From: a virus
Reading direction: 5' to 3' (one strand)
Virus record (IMG/VR): IMGVR_UViG_3300013102_000064
Span: 1-27,525 of that record
DNA length: 27,525 nt
The notes under the pieces are model-generated. The model was not told where the DNA came from, searched no databases, and was given only the letters and a program-made list of their open reading frames with translations. The position numbers and the translations under genes were made by a program. Shown in pieces: positions 14,197-21,969 of the stretch. Within the stretch, counting starts at the first letter, position 1; the number at the start of each line of letters is the position of its first letter.

Positions 14197-14215
14197 CGCG
14201 GAGCACGGCTCCGCG
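14197..14215. terminator. GC-rich hairpin between convergent genes
   Basis: CGCGGAGC-ACG-GCTCCGCG is a perfect 8-bp stem between the stop codons of the DUF5677-like gene (plus) and the SLATT-like gene (minus). No U-tract follows on either strand, so it is at best a factor-assisted or weak terminator. Confidence 0.4.
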
Positions 14216-14237
14216 GCCCCCCGAATAAGACGCAACC

Positions 14238-14738
14238 TTAAACTTTCGAGTTCAGGCCAGACTCGCCCCACTGATTTACTTTTTCAGCCTGCATATGCTC
14301 ATGGACAGCCTGAGGGATATGAGGTGACTCAACCGCCAGAGCGTCAATACGAATCCGGAGATCCTCGATCTTTTCGGCGCTAATTTCAGAGTATGTGCGC
14401 AGTAGCTCAATCTCTCTTCCAACGGCATTGTACTTTGCCCCAGCGCCCCGGTGCTTCTCAGCCAGTTCCTGGTAACGAAGCGTTGATTGCAACGCTGTGA
14501 GGATCGCGGCTATCACGCTCATCGCACCGACGCCGAACTGTAACCAGAAGCTAGATTGTTGCTGAAGCGTCGCAAACACTGCCGTGCCTACTACGGCTGA
14601 GAGTGCCACGGTAGGCATTGTTATCCAAAAATGCTGCCTGGAATACCTAAGCGCAGCCCGGTAGTGCCCCACCGCGACGACGGACGTCCGTTCATACCAT
14701 TCATCTAGAACTTGTCGCGTGCTGAGTTGACTCATCAT
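14238..14738 (-). CDS. SLATT-domain two-helix membrane protein (putative effector)
   Basis: The protein has 166 residues from the ATG at 14738; starts at 14753 or 14735 are also possible and no strong ribosome site settles it. It has the SLATT layout: a helix LDEWYERTSVVAVGHYRAAL, two adjacent membrane segments (FWITMPTVALSAVVGTAVF and FWLQFGVGAMSVIAAILTAL), then YQELAEKHRGAGAKYNAVGR and a C-terminal coiled coil. SLATT proteins are predicted pore-forming effectors of nucleotide-signalling and SLOG conflict systems, acting on the inner membrane. Here no CD-NTase or SLOG gene is adjacent. It is the last gene of a minus-strand trio (SMEK, 348-residue protein, SLATT) spaced about 50 nt apart. The SLATT call is by pattern; toxicity is inferred. 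Confidence 0.75.
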   Translation of the reverse strand: MMSQLSTRQVLDEWYERTSVVAVGHYRAALRYSRQHFWITMPTVALSAVVGTAVFATLQQQSSFWLQFGVGAMSVIAAILTALQSTLRYQELAEKHRGAGAKYNAVGREIELLRTYSEISAEKIEDLRIRIDALAVESPHIPQAVHEHMQAEKVNQWGESGLNSKV

Positions 14739-14792
14739 TGGAACCATGGTCATTGAGAGGGAGTAGAACAAAGAGCCATGCAGAGCAATTAT

Positions 14793-15839
14793 TTACTCAT
14801 ATTTCATGCTGCCCAGCAGATCGTACATCAAGTCACCTTCAAGGATTTCAAAAGGTAGTTGAACGTAGTGGTCGGGATGGCGGAGATTGGCTTTACCATC
14901 GTGAGGTGCATTCTTGGTGTGGCCTTGCACTAATTCACCACTTTCCTTGATGTATGGAAGTACGACGATCCGACCATGATTTTTGGAAAGAATCGTCCCT
15001 TCTTTCCAGACAGTATGTCCTTCCTTTCCAGAACTCGATCCCCCTACCTCCTTAACTACCCACCCGACAGAATTGTTTTCTTCATACCAAAATACAAAAC
15101 CACCGCATACGACAACACGTTGCCCGCGCCGCTTGGCATCGTCGAGCATCATTTTGAATCCTGTTTCTTGAAGCAGTTGGTTTGCCCTAGGGAGCAATGC
15201 AGAGCGTATTTCAGCCTTAGTTTTCCCCCAGTGATTCGTACCTGCCAGATTAAACCCCCTGGCTATTTTTTCACGTGCGCAGTAGATGGCCGTCTTCCGG
15301 TCGTGAACCGCTTTTGTAGTCCAATCGTTGTCGTCTTTGCGGATCAAGGTGATACGAAATTGAGAAATTCGCGCATAACGGATATACGGGAACTGCTGGA
15401 GCACCTTAAACAGCGGCTCACGCAACTTCTCTAAGTCTGGCGACAGCAATAGGTCCTCTGCTTTTGGACGTGGATCATTCACATGCCGCTTAAATGCCTC
15501 CTTCAACATCCAGTTTTCTTCATCCATCAAGCGGCCTTCGGCAGTGATCGCTTTTTCGACCTTTAATTTTATCGAAAGCTTCTCCTCAGACGGCAAGTCC
15601 AACGTATCCACATTGCCAATCAATTGAGTATTTGTAGACTTAACCTCCTCTAGCGCGTCTTTTAAATTGTCGTAGGATACTGGCCCAAAGTCAGTTTGAC
15701 CGCGCAGAAACCAATCTAGCGTTCCATCACGTTTTAATTGAAGATCAAATATATACCAGAGGTCATCATATTCAGGCCACTGCTGGGGCCAGCAAGCCAA
15801 GGTTGGGAGCGGTACTCGAGAACGTTTTAATGACTTCAT
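14793..15839 (-). CDS. Unrecognised 348-residue protein between SMEK and SLATT genes
   Basis: AAGGA lies ten bases before the ATG. I recognise no known domain. The N-terminus (about 1-50) is rich in Trp/Tyr (WPQQWPEYDDLWYIFDL), residues 55-125 are charged and coiled-coil-like, and residues 140-200 form a mixed region around YIRYARISQFRITLIRKD. The C-terminal half has a β-rich part (GQRVVVCGGFVFWYEENNS). No membrane segment, nucleotide-binding loop or nucleotidyltransferase motif is visible. It lies 52 nt after SMEK and 54 nt before SLATT on the same strand, so it may be the sensor or adaptor that links them. Bases are more A/T-rich than in the phage genes, suggesting separate acquisition. Confidence 0.85.
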   Translation of the reverse strand: MKSLKRSRVPLPTLACWPQQWPEYDDLWYIFDLQLKRDGTLDWFLRGQTDFGPVSYDNLKDALEEVKSTNTQLIGNVDTLDLPSEEKLSIKLKVEKAITAEGRLMDEENWMLKEAFKRHVNDPRPKAEDLLLSPDLEKLREPLFKVLQQFPYIRYARISQFRITLIRKDDNDWTTKAVHDRKTAIYCAREKIARGFNLAGTNHWGKTKAEIRSALLPRANQLLQETGFKMMLDDAKRRGQRVVVCGGFVFWYEENNSVGWVVKEVGGSSSGKEGHTVWKEGTILSKNHGRIVVLPYIKESGELVQGHTKNAPHDGKANLRHPDHYVQLPFEILEGDLMYDLLGSMKYE

Positions 15840-15891
15840 AGTCGTCCATTCCTTATGCTGTGATGAATGTGTGCTGGCCGTTAATTATGGG

Positions 15892-16833
15892 TTAGCTTAC
15901 ATTTGGTAGGGCTGGAAGATTGTAAGGCTTGGTAATATTATTGAATCCAGCATTGATTGCATTGCGAAGTTTATCGAAGGTCGCTGCAGTCTCTGGCAAA
16001 TTGAAATCGCAGACGTTGTCATTCAATCTGATCTCCCCACTCTGGACGTGGGTCCGAAAAAGCTGCCGTAGAACGCGCAATTGGTTGTAGATGACGTTGA
16101 GTTGATCGGCAAGTGCGTGATTATTATACTTGGATTGAGGCTTCGTCACGAGTTGCCCCTTCCACTGGCCTGCTTTTATTAAACCAATAAGGCCAGTGAT
16201 CGCTTCCCCAAAATCCCGATAGTTGTTTTCCATGTCCCAAGGGTCCTGCAAAGCGGGACAATCCATAAGTTTACGGATATCTTCAAGAGCTTCTGCATCG
16301 GTCTTGTCCAAGACAGATATGGCGGTATGAGCATAGCTAATCTCACTCTCTATGAGTGCAAGTATGGCCTGAAGCTCCATCGTCGTTTTTTTTTCGATGT
16401 CTTGCATCAATGATTTGTTATCAATGACGTCGGTACGGCCATCGAAGACCACCCCGCTAGGAATGGTTACAGTGCTGTACGTGCCTGTTCGTTTGCCAAT
16501 CAATAGGATTTTGAGAGACTTATACGTCGTCCCCAGCCCGTGCTTTACAAATTTATCCAAGGTCTTTTGGATCTTCGACGATCGGCGATCCGAAGTGACC
16601 TGGACGGCCAGACCAATGTTTTGATCTGCCAGATCGATTGCTGCGGCGTTTAGCTGACTATGATTGAGATTGACAAGATTGTACCCGTAGACCTGATTGA
16701 GCAGCCGTTCGAAGAAGTGTTCGGCTGCGATATTGAGGTCGAAAAAGTGCATTGTCCCGAGGACTTCTACGTCTGCGCTTAGGCGGGTGAGGTGGCGCGT
16801 GATGTCCTTGATCAGGTGTTCGCGTTTCAACAT
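15892..16833 (-). CDS. SMEK-domain protein (nuclease-like fold)
   Basis: The protein has 313 residues from the ATG at 16833; the frame is open 23 codons further, but MLKREHLIKDITRHL is the natural SMEK beginning. The SMEK domain (about 5-140) shows AEHFFERLLNQVYGY with Glu39, AIDLADQNIGLAVQVTSDRR with Asp67 and Gln78-x-Thr80, then KIQKTLDKFVKHGL. The D...QxT spacing is like a divergent PD-(D/E)XK core in which Lys is replaced by Thr, so cleavage activity is uncertain. The C-terminal half (about 170-313) is helical. SMEK domains occur in multi-component conflict systems, often with NTPases; none is next to this one. It starts the SMEK/348/SLATT trio. Confidence 0.8.
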   Translation of the reverse strand: MLKREHLIKDITRHLTRLSADVEVLGTMHFFDLNIAAEHFFERLLNQVYGYNLVNLNHSQLNAAAIDLADQNIGLAVQVTSDRRSSKIQKTLDKFVKHGLGTTYKSLKILLIGKRTGTYSTVTIPSGVVFDGRTDVIDNKSLMQDIEKKTTMELQAILALIESEISYAHTAISVLDKTDAEALEDIRKLMDCPALQDPWDMENNYRDFGEAITGLIGLIKAGQWKGQLVTKPQSKYNNHALADQLNVIYNQLRVLRQLFRTHVQSGEIRLNDNVCDFNLPETAATFDKLRNAINAGFNNITKPYNLPALPNVS

Positions 16834-16933
16834 GACATTCCCAAAGTGGTGAGAAGCAGTCAGCAGGCTTGTGATCGATGATAACCGGTAGTTCACGATC
16901 AATGCGGACTAGCGTTTATGAAAAGGTCTGTGG

Positions 16934-16959
16934 AAAAAGGCCCCGCAGCTTAGGGGCCC
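16934..16959 (-). terminator. Intrinsic terminator before the SMEK gene
   Basis: On the minus strand GGCCCC (16958-16953) and GGGGCC (16944-16939) form a stem with loop TAAGCTGC, followed by TTTTT. It ends the transcript of the lamin-tail-like gene (16983-17351), so the SMEK trio needs its own promoter in the 100 bp after it. Confidence 0.85.
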
Positions 16960-16982
16960 TCCACGTCGGCGGCTACGAGACT

Positions 16983-17351
16983 CTACGCAACGCTCGAAAC
17001 CTTGAAGTTGCTGGCGGTTTTGACTTGAATAAGATGCACCTTGTCTCCCTCTTCATTCCAGACAGGGGACTTCAACCCCCAGTAGAAAAAGCTAGCAGGC
17101 TTCTTGTTCGTGGTCACTCCCCTTATATTTTCTCCAGATTTTGTGAATAGAAAGATGTAGTCGTTCTTTTTTACTTCCCAGCGAGGAAAAATAAAAACAT
17201 GGCGATGCTTATTGCTTGGGCTGCCATTGTTATTAAATGTTTAATCAAAAATTATGTGACCCTCTAGATTACAGTCTTCTTTAGCCTGAAGGGTTACATA
17301 CTCCTTTTTCTCATCACCTTGTTCTGAAACTTTAATGACTTTCAAATCCAT
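16983..17351 (-). pseudogene. Lamin-tail-domain-like gene interrupted by an in-frame TAA
   Basis: AAAGGA lies eight bases before the ATG at 17351. The frame reads MDLKVIKVSEQGDEKKEYVT, continues to EGHIIFD, meets TAA at 17243-17241, and then runs on in the same frame through TFNNNGSPSNKHRHVFIFP, KKNDYIFLFTKSGEN, FYWGLKSPVWNEEGDKVHLI to TAG at 16983. The combined 122 codons follow the order of a lamin-tail domain (EYVxL..., H.h.FP, ...iWN..GD...L). A single stop in an otherwise intact, well-started frame suggests recent decay, a sequencing error or readthrough. Its downstream terminator is intact. Function unknown. Confidence 0.6.
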
Positions 17352-17630
17352 TACGAAAATTCCTTTTACATACGACCAACGCAGGCAAAATGCCAGCACC
17401 AGCGCTAGGCTATCTTGGAGAGCGGTGCCAAGGGAAGGTGTTTTTGAATCTTAAATAAGGACATTCAGAACTTTGTACTACCGCAACGCCCAACCAACGG
17501 CATGAGTGAAAATCATTTCGTCAACTCCCCGGCGGTTTCGTTTTGGCCCGCAGCAAGGCCAATGCAACTTGACCTTCAAAACTAAAACGGATCTTATCTG
17601 ACGCTCACCTCGACAGTCAGGACGTTAGGT
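17352..17630. other. Divergent intergenic region
   Basis: This 279-bp stretch lies between the minus-strand lamin-tail-like gene and the plus-strand PD-(D/E)XK-like gene, and should hold both promoters. I see no gene in it and no confident -35/-10 pair. Confidence 0.4.
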
Positions 17631-18821
17631 ATGTGGGAATACGATTGGCTTGCATGGAACGCTCGCGCGAGCAGCCCCAAGAATAAATGGGCGCTTGAGC
17701 GTTGGTTTTTGATGTATTTGCATCAGCAACAAAATGTCGACCGGCTTGCCTTGGCAGTCATGCACCGGCTCATGGCCGACGACAAAAATATCCAAGTACG
17801 TGTTCAATCGATCTGGGTAGACGGCACTCCTCAGGCAGCGTTCAGCCCCAAAGGTCATCTGCCCCACGAAGAACGGCCGCAATGCGAATTGGCAGATTTA
17901 CTACTGTGTGTTCGATTGGAGTCACCCAACGGTCAGCTTCAACGCGAGCAAGCAATGTTGATCCAGGCCAAAGTTGCCTCTGACCATGATGAGCTGCCAG
18001 GGGGCGAATCGACACATACAGAACGCCAGCTGCTTGAAGACTGCGACCGCAACCAAGACATCACAGTGTACCCAGGCGTCAAGCGAAAGAAGCCGATTGG
18101 CGATTATCAACTTGGTAATGGCGCTAACAAACAGGCTTACGGCCTTCACGATTGTGCGCGCTACTTGTTGATGGCCAACCAACGATGGGGAAAAGTGGAC
18201 AAAGCCTTCGCCCCCTTGCAAGTCGGCTGGCCATTGTGCAGCGGAAAAAAACAGATCACTCCTCCCGAGCCTTTCTTGGACGCTGTCATGAGCATGGTGG
18301 CAGGTACAAAACCAGAATTGGGACGAGAGATAAAAACCGGAGTGGACGCACTGAACTGCGTCTGGACGAAAATGGTGAACGATCTGCGGGGTAAATATTT
18401 GCCGGTCACTATGAAGGGATACAACAAGCAACGACGTGTGAGGACCTCTGCTGATACGGTGAAATCGCCATATTTAGTTTACTCAGTCCTCAGCGAGAGC
18501 CGAAACTTTAGCGTTATGTCCGACCAGTGGCATACATGGCTTTCACTAAATTGGCCGTACTTGCGGCACCGGTCGGGTTTGGCCAGAATTATGTATTACT
18601 TTAAGCAAGTGTTGCCTAAAAAGAGCCGTTGGGATCATGATAAAAGATTGGAATACTTGCGCAAATCAGGTGTAGATGGCTACGAGGGCATTAAAATCTG
18701 GAGTGACAATTCAAATGTTCCACCCGCGGCCGACTCAAACATGACCGATGGCAATGGCCCACATATTTCCACGCTTGTAATCACTATTCGCGGCCTAGAG
18801 CCGGAACGTCGTCCAGACTAA
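17631..18821 (+). CDS. PD-(D/E)XK-like nuclease-family protein, unrecognised family
   Basis: The 396-residue protein is preceded by AGGACGTTAGGT. The N-terminal helices (about 17-50) carry WALERWFLMYLHQQQNVDRL. Then CELADLLLCVRLES with Glu86 and Asp89 is followed by AMLIQAKVA with Gln112-x-Lys114. This D-x(22)-QxK arrangement on two β-strands is the signature of a PD-(D/E)XK nuclease fold with the Gln variant. The C-terminal 250 residues contain Trp/Tyr-rich helices and no known domain. It stands alone on the plus strand, ended by a terminator facing the tail tube gene. A restriction-like or defence role is inferred from motif and context. It could instead be a nuclease-fold protein without activity. 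Confidence 0.65.
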   Translation: MWEYDWLAWNARASSPKNKWALERWFLMYLHQQQNVDRLALAVMHRLMADDKNIQVRVQSIWVDGTPQAAFSPKGHLPHEERPQCELADLLLCVRLESPNGQLQREQAMLIQAKVASDHDELPGGESTHTERQLLEDCDRNQDITVYPGVKRKKPIGDYQLGNGANKQAYGLHDCARYLLMANQRWGKVDKAFAPLQVGWPLCSGKKQITPPEPFLDAVMSMVAGTKPELGREIKTGVDALNCVWTKMVNDLRGKYLPVTMKGYNKQRRVRTSADTVKSPYLVYSVLSESRNFSVMSDQWHTWLSLNWPYLRHRSGLARIMYYFKQVLPKKSRWDHDKRLEYLRKSGVDGYEGIKIWSDNSNVPPAADSNMTDGNGPHISTLVITIRGLEPERRPD

Positions 18822-18823
18822 AG

Positions 18824-18849
18824 AAGGCCGCTCTCACAAGCGGCCTTTT
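18824..18849. terminator. Bidirectional terminator between cargo island 2 and the tail tube gene
   Basis: AAGGCCGCT-CTCACA-AGCGGCCTT is a 9-bp stem flanked by A-rich and TTTTC sequence, so it can serve both convergent transcripts: the PD-(D/E)XK-like gene and the sheath/tube genes. It would stop the phage late transcript at the island, which explains why a new promoter is needed before the tail chaperone. Confidence 0.85.
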
Positions 18850-18860
18850 CATTTCCATAA

Positions 18861-19385
18861 TCAAGCGATTCCAAGATTCCTGTTGTACCTAGCCAACTGA
18901 TCCTCACCCCCCACTCGAAAAATATTCGCCAAATAATCCAACAACACCACCTCATCCCCATTGATCATCTGCCGCACATAGGTGGCCGAAAACGGAGTCT
19001 CATACTTCGTCGGGTCTCGTGGTTTGTGAGTGCCTAGCTGGTACTCCTTCCCGGTAATGGTCATGGTCGTCACCAGCGGAATCTCGTTCACCAGCCCCCC
19101 GTTATTGAACACCTGAACGTTGGACCGACACTGCAGCTGCACGCTCTTGAACGGCGTCACCAGCTTCTTGGCCGCCTCGAAATACAGGCTGTTCCAAGTG
19201 ATTTTCCCCTCCAACTTATCGATCCCATCCGGCAGCTCGATCAGCCCGACCATGCCCAACCCTTGAAAGTCGCTCATCACGGTTTTGATGGTGCCCAGAT
19301 CAATCTCTTCACACTTACCAAAGTAGCTGGTGCCATCCAGATAAACGTTGGCGTTGGAGATGCGGTGTGCGCTAAAGCCAGCCAT
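18861..19385 (-). CDS. Major tail tube protein (P2 FII-like)
   Basis: The 174-residue protein begins MAGFSAHRISNANVYLDGTS and contains LPDGIDKLEGKITWNSLY and the ITGKEYQLGTHKPRDP segment, matching the phage major tail tube family. It polymerises into the inner tube of the contractile tail. It starts one base after the sheath stop codon and is the last gene before cargo island 2. In P2 the next gene would be E, here displaced by about 7 kb. Confidence 0.94.
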   Translation of the reverse strand: MAGFSAHRISNANVYLDGTSYFGKCEEIDLGTIKTVMSDFQGLGMVGLIELPDGIDKLEGKITWNSLYFEAAKKLVTPFKSVQLQCRSNVQVFNNGGLVNEIPLVTTMTITGKEYQLGTHKPRDPTKYETPFSATYVRQMINGDEVVLLDYLANIFRVGGEDQLARYNRNLGIA

Positions 19386-20810
19386 TTATGCGTTCCCCAG
19401 GTTGACCAGGTAATCCCCGGTGATTTCGGTTTCAAAGGTGCCGCGTTCAAACGGCAGCGGCACGGTGAGTTTGTAGTTGAACAGTGCGTGGCCCTGTTCC
19501 AGTTCGGTTTGTGGGTTGCGGGCCGGGTCGTACCAGCATTCACCGCCGAGTAAGGCGCCGTCGCCGATGAGTTTGCGCAGGAACAGGTTGACGCTTTCGG
19601 TGATGCTGGTGATGAGCGAGGTGGTGATGGGCTGGTCGACGAATTGCAGCGCGCTGTAGCGAATAGATTCGTCGACGACGTCTTTGGTGCGGCGCACGTT
19701 TTCGAAGTTGCGCATGTGGGTGACGCTGGGCCAGGCCGCGGTGCGGTTGCCCCATAAGCGCAGGCCGGTGCCGTAGGCATTGAAGACGGTGGTGATGCCG
19801 TTTTCGTTGAGCAGGTTGACCTCGCTGGTGGCGTCGTCGATGCGTGCGGTGAGTGGCCGTTCCAGGCCGATGACGCCCAGCAGCGGTTGGTTGGAGCTGC
19901 TCCACCAGTAGCCGTGATCGTTGTCGATTTTGGCGCGCAGGCCGGCGGCGCGGATCGACAAGGGTTGCAGGCGCTCGCCGTTGGTGGCGGCGTCGTACAC
20001 CTTGACGTGTGGGTAGCACAGGCGGACCCGATCGCTGCTGGTGTTGAAGTTGATGGCACCGGACGGCCCACGCCCAGCCAGCACTTGCTGCACGGTGGCG
20101 CCGATGGGGGCATCGACGTAGGCCACGCCACCGACCTGGCCGGCCGAGATGGCCAGGTCGGCCGTGACTGCCTTCAAGGTGCTGAAACCTGGTGCGATGA
20201 AGATTTTGGGGAAGAAGCCCAACTGGTTGTAGCTGTCTTGAAAGGCCTTTAAGCCGGTGCGCCGCCCCGCGAGGGTGATGCCGCCGATGATGTCGGCCGG
20301 GGTGACTTGGCTGGGGTCGGCGTGGGTGTAGTCGGCCTTAATCTGGCCGTTGGCGGCGATGCTGCCGGTGGCCAGGCGCCTGATGTGGCCGGTGAGCATG
20401 TTGACGGTGTAGTCGGTGCCTAGCCCGTGGGTGACCGATCCGTCGGCGGACTTGAGTTGCAGGGTTTGCAGCGCGCCGTGTGCCAGCTGCAACAGGTCGT
20501 TGTCGGCGAACTGTTGGGGTTGGTCGGTGACCTTGGCGTTGTGGATCGCCGGATCGAGCACGTTGACGACCAGCACGGTACCAGCGCCGAAGTCGTAGAT
20601 GCCCTGCAGCGCTTCGGGGATGCTGAAGCCGCTTTGATGCGCGCCGAACTGGGCGGCGTGGGTGTCGTTCAGGCACAAGGTGAGTTCATTGACGGGCCCG
20701 ACCGGCGCGGTGCCGACCAAGGCGATGACCGCCGATTTGACGACCCGAACAGGCCGCGGGCCGCGCTCGACTTCGGTGGTTTCTATGCCGTGCAGATAGT
20801 TGGCTGGCAT
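19386..20810 (-). CDS. Contractile tail sheath protein (P2 FI / Mu gpL-like)
   Basis: The 474-residue protein has the sheath N-terminus (HGIETTEVERGPRPVRVVKSA, ALVGTAP), a middle region with ITLAGRRTGLKAFQD and a C-terminal sheath domain with DDATSEVNLLNENGITTVF, GTGLRLWGNRTAA, and INFNTSSDR. The size is typical. Sheath subunits contract to drive the tube through the cell envelope. It is immediately followed by the tube gene. Confidence 0.96.
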   Translation of the reverse strand: MPANYLHGIETTEVERGPRPVRVVKSAVIALVGTAPVGPVNELTLCLNDTHAAQFGAHQSGFSIPEALQGIYDFGAGTVLVVNVLDPAIHNAKVTDQPQQFADNDLLQLAHGALQTLQLKSADGSVTHGLGTDYTVNMLTGHIRRLATGSIAANGQIKADYTHADPSQVTPADIIGGITLAGRRTGLKAFQDSYNQLGFFPKIFIAPGFSTLKAVTADLAISAGQVGGVAYVDAPIGATVQQVLAGRGPSGAINFNTSSDRVRLCYPHVKVYDAATNGERLQPLSIRAAGLRAKIDNDHGYWWSSSNQPLLGVIGLERPLTARIDDATSEVNLLNENGITTVFNAYGTGLRLWGNRTAAWPSVTHMRNFENVRRTKDVVDESIRYSALQFVDQPITTSLITSITESVNLFLRKLIGDGALLGGECWYDPARNPQTELEQGHALFNYKLTVPLPFERGTFETEITGDYLVNLGNA

Positions 20811-20816
20811 GGGCGT

Positions 20817-21050
20817 TTATTCCTTCTCTGGTTTTAGAGACGCGACAGCAGTTTTGTTGGCCGGCTTTGTGTGGGCCGGTAGCGGTGTCAGGTGTTTGAG
20901 CGCTAGCAGCACGACGGTGTATTCGTGATCGGCCGGCAGCTCGACGGGCTTGCCTGGCAGCAGCTGAACGTCGAGTGGCTCGGCGGTATCGCCCACGTGC
21001 AGGGAGGCGGCACTTTGCGGGCCGGTGTAGCGATAACGGGTCAGGTTCAT
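20817..21050 (-). CDS. Small phage protein upstream of the sheath (Mu gp38 position)
   Basis: The protein has 77 residues from the ATG at 21050, selected because it forms ATGA with the gp37-like stop. It begins MNLTRYRYTGPQSAASLHVG and is β-rich with a Lys-rich end. I do not recognise a domain. Its position between the gp37-like and sheath genes matches Mu gp38, a small protein of unknown role. Confidence 0.7.
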   Translation of the reverse strand: MNLTRYRYTGPQSAASLHVGDTAEPLDVQLLPGKPVELPADHEYTVVLLALKHLTPLPAHTKPANKTAVASLKPEKE

Positions 21051-21535
21051 GGGTGGTCCTCGAATACAGCGTGTTTGAGCAGCGGCCCGTGTTCGGGAGG
21101 CATGAATTGCAGTTGCGTAGTGCGGGTGGCGAAGTCCTGGGCGTACTGCCACACGCCGTTTTGGTGGCCGATGAACTGCTCGGACAGTGGACGGCAGGCC
21201 TGGTCGGCGTTTGGCGGATACCACCCCGTGAGGCAGGTGCGGATGCGGTCGAGGTAGCTGATTACGCCGGCGGTGCCGTTGAGCTGGCGAAAGATCAGCG
21301 TGAGGCGCAGCACCACGTTGCGGGCTTGAAAGGTCGCATCGGTGCTCTCCGAGACGCCAAAGGTGGACTTGCCGTAGGCCAGCAAGACGGCACCGCGTGG
21401 GTGGTTGAGGCGGTACTGCAGCGGGTTTTCGGGGAACAGCTCGACCATCAGTTCGTGGCCCACGTCGTGCTGCAGTTTTGCGAGCACGGCGTCCATCAGT
21501 TGCTCGGTTTGGGTTTTAGGGATCACCTGGGTCAT
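21047..21535 (-). CDS. Mu gp37-like tail terminator/connector protein
   Basis: The protein has 162 residues from the ATG at 21535, which overlaps the gp36-like stop (TGATG); a start at 21550 would add five. It contains QTEQLMDAVLAKLQHDVGHE, RGAVLLAYGKSTFGVS and RNVVLRLTLIFRQLNG, in keeping with the Gp37 family of Mu-like phages, thought to complete or terminate the tail at the head-tail junction. Confidence 0.85.
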   Translation of the reverse strand: MTQVIPKTQTEQLMDAVLAKLQHDVGHELMVELFPENPLQYRLNHPRGAVLLAYGKSTFGVSESTDATFQARNVVLRLTLIFRQLNGTAGVISYLDRIRTCLTGWYPPNADQACRPLSEQFIGHQNGVWQYAQDFATRTTQLQFMPPEHGPLLKHAVFEDHP

Positions 21536-21966
21536 CAGTAGCGTTCCCACGTGTCGGCGCTGAATTGTTGAGGGCGTGAGCGCACGCGGATCTCGCCCGG
21601 TTCCGGCGCGGCGTGGCCGGTGGGCAGGCCTAAAGTGACAACGCCGTCGCGGATGTTTTCCAGCAGTTTGAGGGTGTCTTTGCGGCTGTCTTTTACGGCG
21701 TCGGGCAATGCGCCTTCGGGGCGGCGCTGGTACAGCCAGTGCCGCGCCAGGTAGACCACGGCATCACGCAACATGGTGGGTACTGGGTCGAGTGGCAGGT
21801 GGTAGCGCCCGCGCAGGTAGCCATCGACCAGCTCTTGCGCGTGGCGCACACCGTCGTCGATGACGCTTTCGTTGGGCTGCGTGGCGGCCGGGTCGTCGTT
21901 GGAGAGCTGAATGAGCGTCATCTGTGGGATGGCGTGGCCGAGGTCGGCACGGGTGCAGTAGCGCAT
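21535..21966 (-). CDS. Mu gp36-like protein (DUF1320), head-tail connector
   Basis: The 143-residue protein starts MRYCTRADLGHAIPQMTLIQ and has the DUF1320 pattern: ELVDGYLRGRYHLPL, MLRDAVVYLARHWLY, ALPDAVKDSRKDTLKLLENI, then a G-rich end. It probably acts as a head-completion/adaptor protein under the capsid vertex. It lies directly after the capsid gene, as in Mu. Confidence 0.9.
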   Translation of the reverse strand: MRYCTRADLGHAIPQMTLIQLSNDDPAATQPNESVIDDGVRHAQELVDGYLRGRYHLPLDPVPTMLRDAVVYLARHWLYQRRPEGALPDAVKDSRKDTLKLLENIRDGVVTLGLPTGHAAPEPGEIRVRSRPQQFSADTWERY

Positions 21967-21969
21967 GGG

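Noticed and set aside
14793-15839. 348-residue protein as a CD-NTase partner of SLATT
   Set aside because: No GS...DxD nucleotidyltransferase motif and no nucleotide-binding loop are visible.
19277-20131. 284-codon minus-strand frame inside the sheath gene
   Set aside because: It shares the strand with the sheath in a different frame and is Ser/Pro/Thr-rich, with no ribosome site; the sheath frame has clear homology features.
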